Source of the DNA: CAWCBH01 sp963793785
Lineage (GTDB): Bacteria; Actinomycetota; Thermoleophilia; Solirubrobacterales; 70-9
Direction of reading: 5' to 3'
Length of the DNA stretch: 64,000 nucleotides
NCBI GenBank assembly: GCA_963793785.1
Contig: CAWCBH010000003.1
Span: 186,001 to 250,000, forward strand
Of this stretch, positions 36,381 to 43,519 are shown piece after piece (position 1 is the stretch's first letter; the number at the start of each line of letters is the position of its first letter). The translations under genes and the position numbers were made by a program. The notes beneath the pieces were generated by a model. The model had not been told where the DNA came from and did no database searches. It worked only from the letters and a program-made list of their open reading frames with translations.

Positions 36381-36414
36381 GAGCGAGCGTCTAGATCTGA
36401 TTCCGCGCGAGCGG
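36381..36414 (+). repeat. Hairpin repeat class B, non-coding copy in the rplN-rplX spacer
   Basis: GAGCGA (36381-36386), arm GCG, loop TCTAGATCTGATTCCG (36390-36405), arm CGC, GAGCGG (36409-36414), then GAGCATCGGCGAAGGT as in other copies. It is the only copy outside a gene. It is followed within 17 bases by AGGTGA, the likely ribosome-binding site of rplX. Confidence 0.75.
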
Positions 36415-36443
36415 AGCATCGGCGAAGGTCAGGTGATTTGACG

Positions 36444-36785
36444 ATGGCGAAGCGGATGCGGATCCGGACCGACGACCAGGTGATCGTCACCAGCGGCAAG
36501 GATTCCGGCAAGACCGGGCGGGTGGTGCGAACCGACCCCAGGCGGAGGCTGGTCTACGTCGAGCACCTGAACATGATCAAGCGCCACCAGCGCCCCCGCT
36601 CCGTCAAGGACGCCCAACGCGGAGGCGAGGTCGGTGGAATCATCGAGAAGGAAGGACCGATCGACGCCTCCAACGTGATGCTCCTCGACCCCAAGGACAA
36701 CAAGCCCACCCGCGTCGGCGTTCGCCGTCGCGCCGGAGGCGAGCGCGAGCGCTACTCGAAGCGCACCGGAGGCTCGCTGGACTGA
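36444..36785 (+). CDS. rplX: 50S ribosomal protein L24
   Basis: 113 residues from ATG 36444 (AKRMRIRTDDQVIVTSGKDS), with the KOW motif DQVIVTSGKDSGKTGRVV and VEHLNMIKRHQRPRS. AGGTGA at 36431-36436 gives 7-base spacing to this ATG, so it is preferred over TTG 36438. The site lies at the downstream edge of the repeat in the spacer. The stop overlaps the rplE ATG. Confidence 0.95.
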   Translation: MAKRMRIRTDDQVIVTSGKDSGKTGRVVRTDPRRRLVYVEHLNMIKRHQRPRSVKDAQRGGEVGGIIEKEGPIDASNVMLLDPKDNKPTRVGVRRRAGGERERYSKRTGGSLD

Positions 36786-37612
36786 TGGAAGCAACCACTG
36801 CCGCCCCCACTCAGGCCGCACCGCCGCCGCGCCTGCGCGAGCGCTACCGGGAGGAGATCCTCCCGGAGCTGATCGGCAAGTTCGGCTACTCCTCGCCGCT
36901 GGCGGCGCCGCGCCTGGAGAAGATCACCCTCAACATGGGTGTAGGCGACGCCAAGCAGGACTCCAACCTGCTCGATGCGGCGACCGAGCAGCTGGCGACG
37001 ATCGCCGGCCAGAAGCCGAACGTGCGCCGGGCGCGCAAGTCGATCGCCTCATTCAAAGTGCGGGAGGGGATGCCGGTCGGCGTCTCCGTCACCCTGCGCC
37101 GGGCGCGGATGTGGGAGTTCCTGGATCGACTCTGCTCCGTGGCCGTGCCCCGGATCCGCGACTTCCGGGGCCTCAACCCGCGCTCGTTCGACGGCCGGGG
37201 CAACTACTCGATGGGAATCCGCGAGCAGCTGATCTTCCCCGAGATCGACTACGACTCGATCGACCAGGTCCGCGGCCTCGACATCACGATCACCACCAGC
37301 GCCCAGTCCGACGAGGAGGCCTTCGAGCTGCTGCTGGCATTGGGGATGCCGTTTGCCCAGGAGGGACGCCCCGGCAGCCACGAGGACGAGGAAGCGGCCG
37401 CCGAGGAGGAGCGCCGCAAGGAAGAGGCGCGGCTGCGGGCAGAGGCCGAGCAGGCGGCGCTGGAGCAGCTCAAAGAAGAGAACCCGGAGGCCTACGCCAA
37501 GCCCGAGAAGCCCGAGGAGGGCGAGGAAGGCGAGGAAGGCGAAGAGGGCGAGGAAGGCTCCGAGACCCCGCCCGCGGCGGACGCGGAAGCAAGCGAGAAA
37601 GGTGAAGGCTGA
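36785..37612 (+). CDS. rplE: 50S ribosomal protein L5 with acidic C-terminal tail
   Basis: 275 residues against about 180 for a typical L5. The core is normal: KITLNMGVGDAKQDSNLLDA, GQKPNVRRARKSIASFKVRE, RDFRGLNPRSFDGRGNYSMG and DYDSIDQVRGLDITITTSAQ, ending about residue 195 at LGMPFAQEG. After it come a charged helix (AAAEEERRKEEARLRAEAEQ) and Glu/Gly repeats (EEGEEGEEGEEGEEG). The final TPPAADAEASEKGEG shares a 21-base identical DNA stretch (37566-37586) with truA (50776-50796). No frameshift is seen. Confidence 0.95.
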   Translation: MEATTAAPTQAAPPPRLRERYREEILPELIGKFGYSSPLAAPRLEKITLNMGVGDAKQDSNLLDAATEQLATIAGQKPNVRRARKSIASFKVREGMPVGVSVTLRRARMWEFLDRLCSVAVPRIRDFRGLNPRSFDGRGNYSMGIREQLIFPEIDYDSIDQVRGLDITITTSAQSDEEAFELLLALGMPFAQEGRPGSHEDEEAAAEEERRKEEARLRAEAEQAALEQLKEENPEAYAKPEKPEEGEEGEEGEEGEEGSETPPAADAEASEKGEG

Positions 37613-37797
37613 TGGCGAAGACTTCGCAGAAAGTCAGACAGAGGCGCAAGCCCAAGTACAAGTCCCGGGGCTATCACCGCTGCCGACGCTGCGGTCGCCC
37701 GCGGGCCTACTACCGTAAGTTCGGACTCTGCCGGATCTGCCTGCGGGAGGCGGCCCATCAGGGCTATATCCCGGGCATGACCAAGTCAAGCTGGTGA
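37612..37797 (+). CDS. rpsN: 30S ribosomal protein S14, zinc-binding type
   Basis: 61 residues, the short zinc form. CRRCGRPRAYYRKFGLCRIC supplies the four zinc cysteines, and the end REAAHQGYIPGMTKSSW is typical. The ATG overlaps the rplE stop. Confidence 0.97.
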   Translation: MAKTSQKVRQRRKPKYKSRGYHRCRRCGRPRAYYRKFGLCRICLREAAHQGYIPGMTKSSW

Positions 37798-37804
37798 CAA
37801 GAAG

Positions 37805-38200
37805 ATGCTTACCGACCCGATAGGCGATTACCTGACCAGAATCCGCAACGCCCTGCTTGCGGGGCATGAAGACGTGGCGATCCCCGCTTCACGACTGAAG
37901 CTGGAGATGTCGCGGATCCTCAAGGAGCAGGGCTACATCACCGAGTTCTCCTCCGAGGCGGCTCGGGTCGGCGACGTGATCAAGATCACGCTCAAGTACA
38001 CCCAGGACCAGCAGCCGGTGATCAGCGGCCTGGAGCGGATCTCGCGCCCGGGACGGCGCCGCTATACCGACAACGACTCGGTTCCGCGCGTGTTCGGCGG
38101 CACCGGGACGGCGATCATCAGCACCTCGCGGGGCGTGATGACCGGCCACGAGGCCAAGGCCAGGGGCGTCGGCGGCGAGGTCGTCGCCTACGTCTGGTGA
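37805..38200 (+). CDS. rpsH: 30S ribosomal protein S8
   Basis: 131 residues: MLTDPIGDYLTRIRNALLAG, IPASRLKLEMSRILKEQGYI, then STSRGVMTGHEAKARGVGGE. In other bacteria S8 is the translational repressor of the spc operon, acting near rplE; no matching site was identified here. Confidence 0.97.
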   Translation: MLTDPIGDYLTRIRNALLAGHEDVAIPASRLKLEMSRILKEQGYITEFSSEAARVGDVIKITLKYTQDQQPVISGLERISRPGRRRYTDNDSVPRVFGGTGTAIISTSRGVMTGHEAKARGVGGEVVAYVW

Positions 38201-38202
38201 CG

Positions 38203-38736
38203 ATGAGCCGAATCGGGAGAAAACCGATCAGTGTGCCGGAGGGCGTCAGCGTCGACGTCGCCTCCGGCCACGTCGTCGTCAAGGGGCCTAAGGGCGAGCT
38301 GGAGCAGGACCTCTCGGCAGACATGAAAGTCGAGCTCGACGACGGCACTCTGACCGTCGAGCGCCCGACCGACAGGGGCGAGCACCGTGCCCTGCACGGC
38401 CTGACGCGCAGCTTGATCGCGAACATGGTCGAGGGTGTGACCGACGGGTTCGAGAAGCGGCTCGAGATCCAGGGCGTCGGGTATCGCGCCCAGCTGCGAG
38501 GAAAGAGCCTCGAGCTGGCGATCGGTTTCTCCCATCAGGTTTCGATCGAGGCGCCCGAGGGGATCGAGTTCGAGGTTCCGCAGCCGACCGAGGTCGTCGT
38601 CCGCGGCATCGACAAGCAGCTGGTCGGCCAGGTCGCCGCCGATATCCGCAAGCGCCGCCCGCCCGAGCCCTACAAGGGCAAGGGAATCCGCTACCGCGGC
38701 GAGCACGTAGCCCGCAAGGTGGGCAAGCGAGCCTGA
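38203..38736 (+). CDS. rplF: 50S ribosomal protein L6
   Basis: 177 residues from ATG 38203 (MSRIGRKPISVPEGVSVDVA); the GTG 38197 overlapping rpsH is less likely. It contains the duplicated L6 fold and the signature PPEPYKGKGIRYRGEHVARK. The stop overlaps the rplR ATG. Confidence 0.96.
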   Translation: MSRIGRKPISVPEGVSVDVASGHVVVKGPKGELEQDLSADMKVELDDGTLTVERPTDRGEHRALHGLTRSLIANMVEGVTDGFEKRLEIQGVGYRAQLRGKSLELAIGFSHQVSIEAPEGIEFEVPQPTEVVVRGIDKQLVGQVAADIRKRRPPEPYKGKGIRYRGEHVARKVGKRA

Positions 38737-39090
38737 TGGCCGTTCCCACCAAGCAGCAAAGGCGACTGCGCCGAAGGCGCCGGGTGCGGGCCAAGATCAA
38801 CGGTACGCGCCGAGCGGCCGCGCCTTTCCGTCTATCGCTCCAACCGGGGGGTCTTCGCACAGCTGATCGACGACCGCAGCGGCAAGACCGTCGCCGCGGT
38901 CAACTGGACCGAGGCCGAGCTGCGCGACATGCAGCCGATGGAGCAGGCCAAGCGGGCCGGGGAGTTGCTCGCCGAGCGGGCCGGCAAGGAGAAGATCGAG
39001 CGCTGCGTGTTCGACCGCGGTGGCTACCAGTACCACGGCCGGGTCCGGGCGCTCGCCGAGGGTGCCCGCGAGGGTGGCCTTGAGTTCTAG
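38736..39090 (+). CDS. rplR: 50S ribosomal protein L18, one frameshift
   Basis: 5S-rRNA-binding protein. The start MAVPTKQQRRLRRRRRVRAK is in one frame, through KINGT. An extra base near 38813 shifts to the frame carrying AERPRLSVYRSNRGVFAQLI, DDRSGKTVAAVNWTEAELRD and ERCVFDRGGYQYHGRVRALA, ending EGGLEF at 39090. The join falls inside the highly conserved GTAERPRL motif of an essential protein, so an assembly error is almost certain. The corrected length is about 117 residues. Confidence 0.9.
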
Positions 39091-39111
39091 CCGGCGGCGC
39101 CGGCCGCCGGC
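39090..39111 (+). terminator. GC hairpin between rplR and rpsE
   Basis: GCCGGCGGC-GCCG-GCCGCCGGC, a 9-bp perfect stem directly at the rplR stop, without T tract. It lies in an 84-base spacer, long for this operon, and may be a processing or attenuation site. Confidence 0.45.
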
Positions 39112-39174
39112 AGAGGCTGGTCAGGCGCGGAGTGCCGCAAGTAATTTGAGGTCCGCTACCGTGAGCCGCTTGCG

Positions 39175-39996
39175 ATGAAGGGAATGAGCACAGGACGAAT
39201 CGAGACCGTGAGCCCGCGTGGCCTCGACCTCCAGGAGCGCGTGATCGAGATCAACCGCGTCGCCAAGGTGGTCAAGGGCGGCCGCCGCTTCTCGTTCACC
39301 GCGTTGGTCGCGGTCGGCGACGAGGAGTCGGTGGTCGGGATCGGCTACGGGAAGGCCCGGGAGGTGCCGTTGGCGATCCAGAAGGCGGTCGAGAACGCGC
39401 GCAAGAACTTGATCCAGGTGCCGAAGTACGGGCAGACGATCACCCACAAGATCGTCGGCCGCTTCGGCGCCGGCCATGTGGTTCTGCGCCCGGCCAGCCC
39501 CGGTACCGGAGTCATCGCCGGCGGCGGCGTGCGGGCGGTGCTCGAGCTGGGCGGGATCCGCGACGTGCTCACAAAGAGCATCGGCACCCAGAACCCGATC
39601 AACCTCGTCAAGGCGACGATGGACGGTTTGCTCAGCCTGCGCCGCCCCGAGCAGGTCGCAGAGCTGCGCGGCCTCAGCGTCAAGGAGGTCCTCGGCCTCC
39701 ACCTCACTTCAGATGCGGCAACGGGCAACGGCGCGGCAGCAGCAAGCGACGCCCCCGGCACGCCCGGAAGCGGAGCTGAGGACGTGCCGGGCAATCATTC
39801 GAACCCGAGCGAGCCTGCGTCTACGTCTGATTCCTCGCAGGCGAGCGAGGGTTCCCCCGCCGAAGGTGGAACGGAGGGCTCCCCCGCCGAAGGTTCAGCG
39901 CAAGGCAACCCGAGCGAGGGCTCGCCCCCCGAAGGGGCGGACGCGGAGCGGAGCACGCCGGCGGAAGGTAATTCTGAGGAGAAACCCTCCCAGTGA
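39175..39996 (+). CDS. rpsE: 30S ribosomal protein S5 with Ser/Pro/Glu-rich C-terminal tail
   Basis: 273 residues; the normal S5 ends near residue 180. The core has VIEINRVAKVVKGGRRFSFT, VGIGYGKAREVPLAIQKAVE and PASPGTGVIAGGGVRAVLEL. The tail (SDAPGTPGSGAEDVPGNHSN onward) is repetitive, with two GSPAEGG/GSPAEGS units. It is assembled from hairpin repeats of class A and class B shared with rplC, rpsQ and truA. The start is ATG 39175 or ATG 39184; neither has a clear ribosome-binding site. The stop overlaps the rpmD GTG. Confidence 0.95.
   Translation: MKGMSTGRIETVSPRGLDLQERVIEINRVAKVVKGGRRFSFTALVAVGDEESVVGIGYGKAREVPLAIQKAVENARKNLIQVPKYGQTITHKIVGRFGAGHVVLRPASPGTGVIAGGGVRAVLELGGIRDVLTKSIGTQNPINLVKATMDGLLSLRRPEQVAELRGLSVKEVLGLHLTSDAATGNGAAAASDAPGTPGSGAEDVPGNHSNPSEPASTSDSSQASEGSPAEGGTEGSPAEGSAQGNPSEGSPPEGADAERSTPAEGNSEEKPSQ
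39754..39791 (+). repeat. Hairpin repeat class A, copy in rpsE
   Basis: Arm CCCGGCACG (39754-39762), loop CCCGGAAGCGGAGCTGAGGA (39763-39782), arm CGTGCCGGG (39783-39791). The loop is identical to the rplC copy. The arms are GGCACG/CGTGCC here and GACACG/CGTGTC there, a compensatory G-C for A-T change. It is read as GTPGSGAEDVPG here and in another frame in rplC. Confidence 0.8.
39807..39849 (+). repeat. Hairpin repeat class B, copy in rpsE
   Basis: GAGCGA (39807-39812), arm GCCTGCG, loop TCTACGTCTGATTCCT (39820-39835), arm CGCAGGC, GAGCGAG (39843-39849). It is read as SEPASTSDSSQASEG, the same frame as the rpsQ copy. Confidence 0.8.
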
Positions 39997-40175
39997 CCAA
40001 GCTCACCATCACCCAGACCCGCTCCCAAAGCGGTGCCAAGCCCAACCAGAGGGCGACGCTGCGGGCGCTCGGTCTGGGCCGGGTCGGCACCGCCGTTGCG
40101 CGCGAGGACACCCCGCAGCTACAGGGCCAGCTGCGCGTGGTCGGGCACCTGGTCGAGGTCGGGAAAGACGGCTGA
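39993..40175 (+). CDS. rpmD: 50S ribosomal protein L30
   Basis: 60 residues from GTG 39993: MTKLTITQTRSQSGAKPNQR, ATLRALGLGRVGTAVAREDT. This is the small bacterial L30. Both ends overlap neighbouring genes. Confidence 0.95.
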   Translation: MTKLTITQTRSQSGAKPNQRATLRALGLGRVGTAVAREDTPQLQGQLRVVGHLVEVGKDG

Positions 40176-40726
40176 TGGCGGCCTCGACGTCGAAGGGCCG
40201 AGGCGGCGAATCGCGTTCGGAGCAGATCGGCCTCCACAACCTGAAGCCGAAGCCGGGGTCGCGGAAGCCGCGTAAGCGGATCGGCCGCGGCGAAGGCTCC
40301 GGCCTGGGCAAGACCTCCGGCCGCGGACACAAGGGCTACGGGTCCCGCTCGGGGGCGAAGAGCAAGGCCGCCTACGAGGGCGGCCAGAACCCGATCCACA
40401 TGCGGATGCGCAAGCTTCGCGGCCCGCGGATGAAGAAGTCGATGCCGTTCGAGAACTTCCGTACCCGGACCCAGCCGGTCAACCTCGCCGACCTCGAGCA
40501 GCGCTTCGACGAAGCAGCCGAGGTGACTCCGGAGGCGCTGAAGGAGAAGGGCCTCGCGAAGCGCTCCGATCCGGTCAAGATCCTCGCCCGCGGGGAGCTG
40601 ACCAAGAAGCTGACCGTTCGAGCCCACGCCTTCAGCGCCACAGCGCGAGAGCGGATCGAGTCCGCGGGCGGCACCTGCGAGGTCATCGCGCCCTCCGACG
40701 CGAACGCGGGGGCTGCGAATGATTAG
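40175..40726 (+). CDS. rplO: 50S ribosomal protein L15
   Basis: 183 residues from ATG 40175, coupled to rpmD. IGLHNLKPKPGSRKPRKRIG, GLGKTSGRGHKGYGSRSGAK, then AYEGGQNPIHMRMRKLRG. It has a slightly long N-terminus (MAASTSKGRGGESRSEQ). The 3' end overlaps secY by 8 bases. Confidence 0.96.
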   Translation: MAASTSKGRGGESRSEQIGLHNLKPKPGSRKPRKRIGRGEGSGLGKTSGRGHKGYGSRSGAKSKAAYEGGQNPIHMRMRKLRGPRMKKSMPFENFRTRTQPVNLADLEQRFDEAAEVTPEALKEKGLAKRSDPVKILARGELTKKLTVRAHAFSATARERIESAGGTCEVIAPSDANAGAAND

Positions 40727-41993
40727 GACGATCGCCAACGCTTTCAGCGTCGCCGACATCCGCAAGAAGCTCGCCTTCACGGCGGCGATGCTGCTCCTCT
40801 ACCGGCTCGGTGCCTACATCCCGGCACCCGGGATCGACGTCGAGACCGTCCAGAACCTCGAGGAGAACTTCCAGGGCTCCAACATCCTCGGCTTCCTCAA
40901 CCTCTTCTCGGGCGGCAGCCTCTCCCGTCTCTCCCTCTTCGCGCTCGGGATCATGCCCTACATCACCGCCTCGATCATCCTGCAGCTGCTGACGGTGGTC
41001 GTCCCGGCGCTGGAGAAGCTCCAGAAGGAAGGCGAGGTCGGCCAGCAGAAGATCACCCAGTACACGCGCTACCTGACCGTCGCGCTGGCCTTCGTGCAGT
41101 CGCTGGGCTACGTCTTCCTGTTCAGCTCCACGTCGTTCGCGGGGGCCGGGACCAGCCCGATCGGAGAGCGAACCTTCGGCAAGGTCTTCCTGATCGTGGT
41201 CTGTCTCACCGCCGGCACGACGCTGCTGATGTGGCTCGGCGAGCTGATCACCCAGCGCGGGGTCGGGAACGGGATCTCGCTGATGATCTTCGCCTCGATC
41301 GTCGCCAGCCTGCCGCAGGGAATCCAGGCCTGGTGGACGAATCCAGACCAGGTCTTCGTGGTGATGATGCCCTTCGTCGCCCTGGCGGTGATCGTCGCGA
41401 TCGTCTTCGTCCAGGAGGGCCAGCGGCGAATCCCGGTCCAGTACGCGAAACGCGTGGTCGGCCGCCGGATGACCTCGGGCGGCTCGACCTACCTGCCGCT
41501 GCGGGTGAACATGGCCGGCGTCATCCCGGTCATCTTCGCGGCCTCGATCATGGCATTCCCGCCGACGATCGGACAATTGCTGAATACCCCTGCGGCGCTT
41601 GACTTCGCCGCCTTCTTCAGCCCCAACGGGTGGGCTTACGTCGCCGGCGAGGTCTTCTTCATCATCATCTTCACCTACTTCTACACAGCGGTCACGTTCA
41701 ACCCGGTCGACCAGGCCGACAATCTGAAGAAGTACGGGGGCTTCATACCCGGGGTGAGACCGGGCCGGCCGACGGCCGAGTATCTGGACCGCATCCTCTC
41801 CCGGCTGACTTTCCCGGGCGCCCTCTATCTGGGCGCGGTCGCCGCCCTGCCGACGATCCTGATCAGCCAGACCTCGGCCAATTTCTTCTTCGGCGGCACC
41901 TCGATCCTGATCGTGGTCGGGGTGGCGCTGGACACCGTCAAGCAGCTTGAGGCGCAGCTGATGATGCGCAACTACGAAGGTTTCCTCAAGTAA
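40719..41993 (+). CDS. secY: Preprotein translocase subunit SecY
   Basis: Ten-span protein-conducting channel of 424 residues. Features are YRLGAYIPAPGIDVETVQNL after the first span, a plug-region segment (LNLFSGGSLSRLSLFALGIM), MPYITASIILQLLTVVVPAL and GNGISLMIFASIVASLPQGI. The cytosolic loops have RRIPVQYAKRVVGRRMTSGG and KKYGGFIPGVRPGRPTAEYL. It partners with SecE encoded at 8.6 kb. Confidence 0.97.
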   Translation: MIRTIANAFSVADIRKKLAFTAAMLLLYRLGAYIPAPGIDVETVQNLEENFQGSNILGFLNLFSGGSLSRLSLFALGIMPYITASIILQLLTVVVPALEKLQKEGEVGQQKITQYTRYLTVALAFVQSLGYVFLFSSTSFAGAGTSPIGERTFGKVFLIVVCLTAGTTLLMWLGELITQRGVGNGISLMIFASIVASLPQGIQAWWTNPDQVFVVMMPFVALAVIVAIVFVQEGQRRIPVQYAKRVVGRRMTSGGSTYLPLRVNMAGVIPVIFAASIMAFPPTIGQLLNTPAALDFAAFFSPNGWAYVAGEVFFIIIFTYFYTAVTFNPVDQADNLKKYGGFIPGVRPGRPTAEYLDRILSRLTFPGALYLGAVAALPTILISQTSANFFFGGTSILIVVGVALDTVKQLEAQLMMRNYEGFLK

Positions 41994-42012
41994 GCCCCCG
42001 GAGCCGCGGGGG

Positions 42013-42687
42013 ATGTCGGAGCTGAATCTCGTATTGCTTGGGCCGCCGGGGAGCGGCAAGGGCACTCAGGGCGAGCGCCTCGAGCAGGATCTCCGCCTGC
42101 CCTATTACGCGACCGGCAACATCCTCCGCGCCGCGGTCGACGGGGAGACCGAGCTCGGAGCGAGTGCCAAGGAGTACATGGACCGGGGCGATCTCGTCCC
42201 CGACGAGGTCGTGATCGGGGTCATCGCGGAGCGGATCTGCAGCAGCGAGGCCGCCGACGGCTTCATCCTCGACGGGTTTCCGCGTACCAGTCCGCAGGCG
42301 GCGGCGCTCGACGAGGAGCTGGGCAAGCTGGGCAAGAACCTGACCGCGAGCCTGCTGATCGTCGTCGAGGAAGACGAGATCGTGCGCCGTCTCGGCGGGC
42401 GCCGCACCTGCGCCGAGAACGGCCACGTCTTCCACGTCGAGTTCGATCCTCCCGAGGAGGAGGGGGTCTGCGACGTCGACGGCAGCCGGCTGCTGATTCG
42501 CGAAGACGACAAGCCGGAGGTGATCCGCCGGCGCCTCGAGACCTATCACCAAAAGACCGAGCCGGTGGTCGCCTATTACGAGGAGAAGGGGATACTGCGC
42601 CGGATCGACGGCACCCAGACTCCGGATCAGGTCGGCGACAGCATCCGCGCGCTGCTGGCCACCTTGCGAATGGAAGAGGAGATCTAG
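42013..42687 (+). CDS. adk: Adenylate kinase
   Basis: ATP:AMP phosphotransferase, 224 residues, long-LID form. The P-loop is LLGPPGSGKGTQGERL, the AMP-binding region is GDLVPDEVVIGVI, and FILDGFPRTSPQAAAL is standard. In the LID the zinc positions are degenerate: one Cys (RRTCAEN) at the first pair, then VCDVDG at the second. That resembles a Cys/Asp variant, and metal binding is uncertain. It lies between secY and map as usual. Confidence 0.96.
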   Translation: MSELNLVLLGPPGSGKGTQGERLEQDLRLPYYATGNILRAAVDGETELGASAKEYMDRGDLVPDEVVIGVIAERICSSEAADGFILDGFPRTSPQAAALDEELGKLGKNLTASLLIVVEEDEIVRRLGGRRTCAENGHVFHVEFDPPEEEGVCDVDGSRLLIREDDKPEVIRRRLETYHQKTEPVVAYYEEKGILRRIDGTQTPDQVGDSIRALLATLRMEEEI

Positions 42688-42698
42688 CCGGGCGCGGC

Positions 42699-42704
42699 TA
42701 GGCT
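42699..42704 (+). promoter_or_regulatory. Leaderless-type -10 box before map
   Basis: TAGGCT is 8 bases before ATG 42713, favouring that start over ATG 42722. An internal promoter for map is implied. Confidence 0.3.
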
Positions 42705-42712
42705 GGAACTCG

Positions 42713-43480
42713 ATGTACAGGATGATCATCCGCAAGACGCCCGAGCAGGTCGAGCAGATGGCGGCCTCCGGCGAGATCCTCGTCCGCTGTCTGCGGATGC
42801 TGGCCGCGAAGGCCCGCCCGGGGGTCACGACCGCCCAGCTCGACGAGGCGGCAGAGCGCTTCATCCGCTCCCAGGACGCCGAGCCGGCATTCAAGGGCTA
42901 CCGCGGATTCCCCGGCTCGATCTGCGCCTCCCCGAACTCGATGGTCGTGCATGGGATCCCGGGCGCCTACGCGCTGAAGCGAGGGGACCTTCTCTCAATC
43001 GACGTCGGGGTCGTGCACGACGGCTGGGTCGCGGACGCCGCGATCACGGTCGCGGTCGGGACCGTCTCGGCCGAGGCGCAACGGCTGCTGGACACCACCA
43101 AGGCTGCGCTCGCCGACGGTGCTGCGGAGGTGATTCCCGGCAATCACCTGGGCGACGTCTCGGCGGCGATCCAGCGCCGGGTCGAGATCGACGGCTTCTC
43201 GATCATCCGCACCCTGGTCGGTCACGGAATCGGTCGTGACATGCACGAGGACCCGCAGATCCCGAACTTCGGCGAAGCCGGCCGCGGGCCTTTGCTCGAG
43301 GAGGGAATGGTTCTCGCGATCGAGCCGATGGTCAACGCCGGCGGACCGCTGGTGCGGATGGGCGATGACGGCTGGGCGGTCTTCTCCGAGGATGGCTCGC
43401 TGGCCGCGCACTTCGAGTTCACGGTCGCCGCCACCGCCGCGGGACCGAGAATCCTCACCCCCTGGCACGAGCAGGGTTAG
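42713..43480 (+). CDS. map: Methionine aminopeptidase, type I
   Basis: N-terminal Met removal enzyme, 255 residues. Metal ligands lie in LSIDVGVVHDGWVADAAITV (two Asp), LVGHGIGRDMHEDPQIPN (His), EPMVNAGG (Glu) and the last Glu in FEFTVAAT. SICASPNSMVVHGIPG contains the substrate His. The start is ATG 42713 (MYRMIIRKTPEQ) or ATG 42722. In most actinomycetes infA follows; here a penicillin-acylase family gene does. Confidence 0.95.
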   Translation: MYRMIIRKTPEQVEQMAASGEILVRCLRMLAAKARPGVTTAQLDEAAERFIRSQDAEPAFKGYRGFPGSICASPNSMVVHGIPGAYALKRGDLLSIDVGVVHDGWVADAAITVAVGTVSAEAQRLLDTTKAALADGAAEVIPGNHLGDVSAAIQRRVEIDGFSIIRTLVGHGIGRDMHEDPQIPNFGEAGRGPLLEEGMVLAIEPMVNAGGPLVRMGDDGWAVFSEDGSLAAHFEFTVAATAAGPRILTPWHEQG

Positions 43481-43519
43481 ATAGCCTTACGACGCTCGGC
43501 GGGAGGGGTCCGGCGGGCA

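Noticed and set aside
39108..39140. GGTCAGG-C-G...CCGCAA-like strings near 11832, 23568 and 39119 as another repeat family
   Set aside because: The similarity is only about 15 bases, with no consistent pairing or flanks, so it could be chance in GC-rich spacers.
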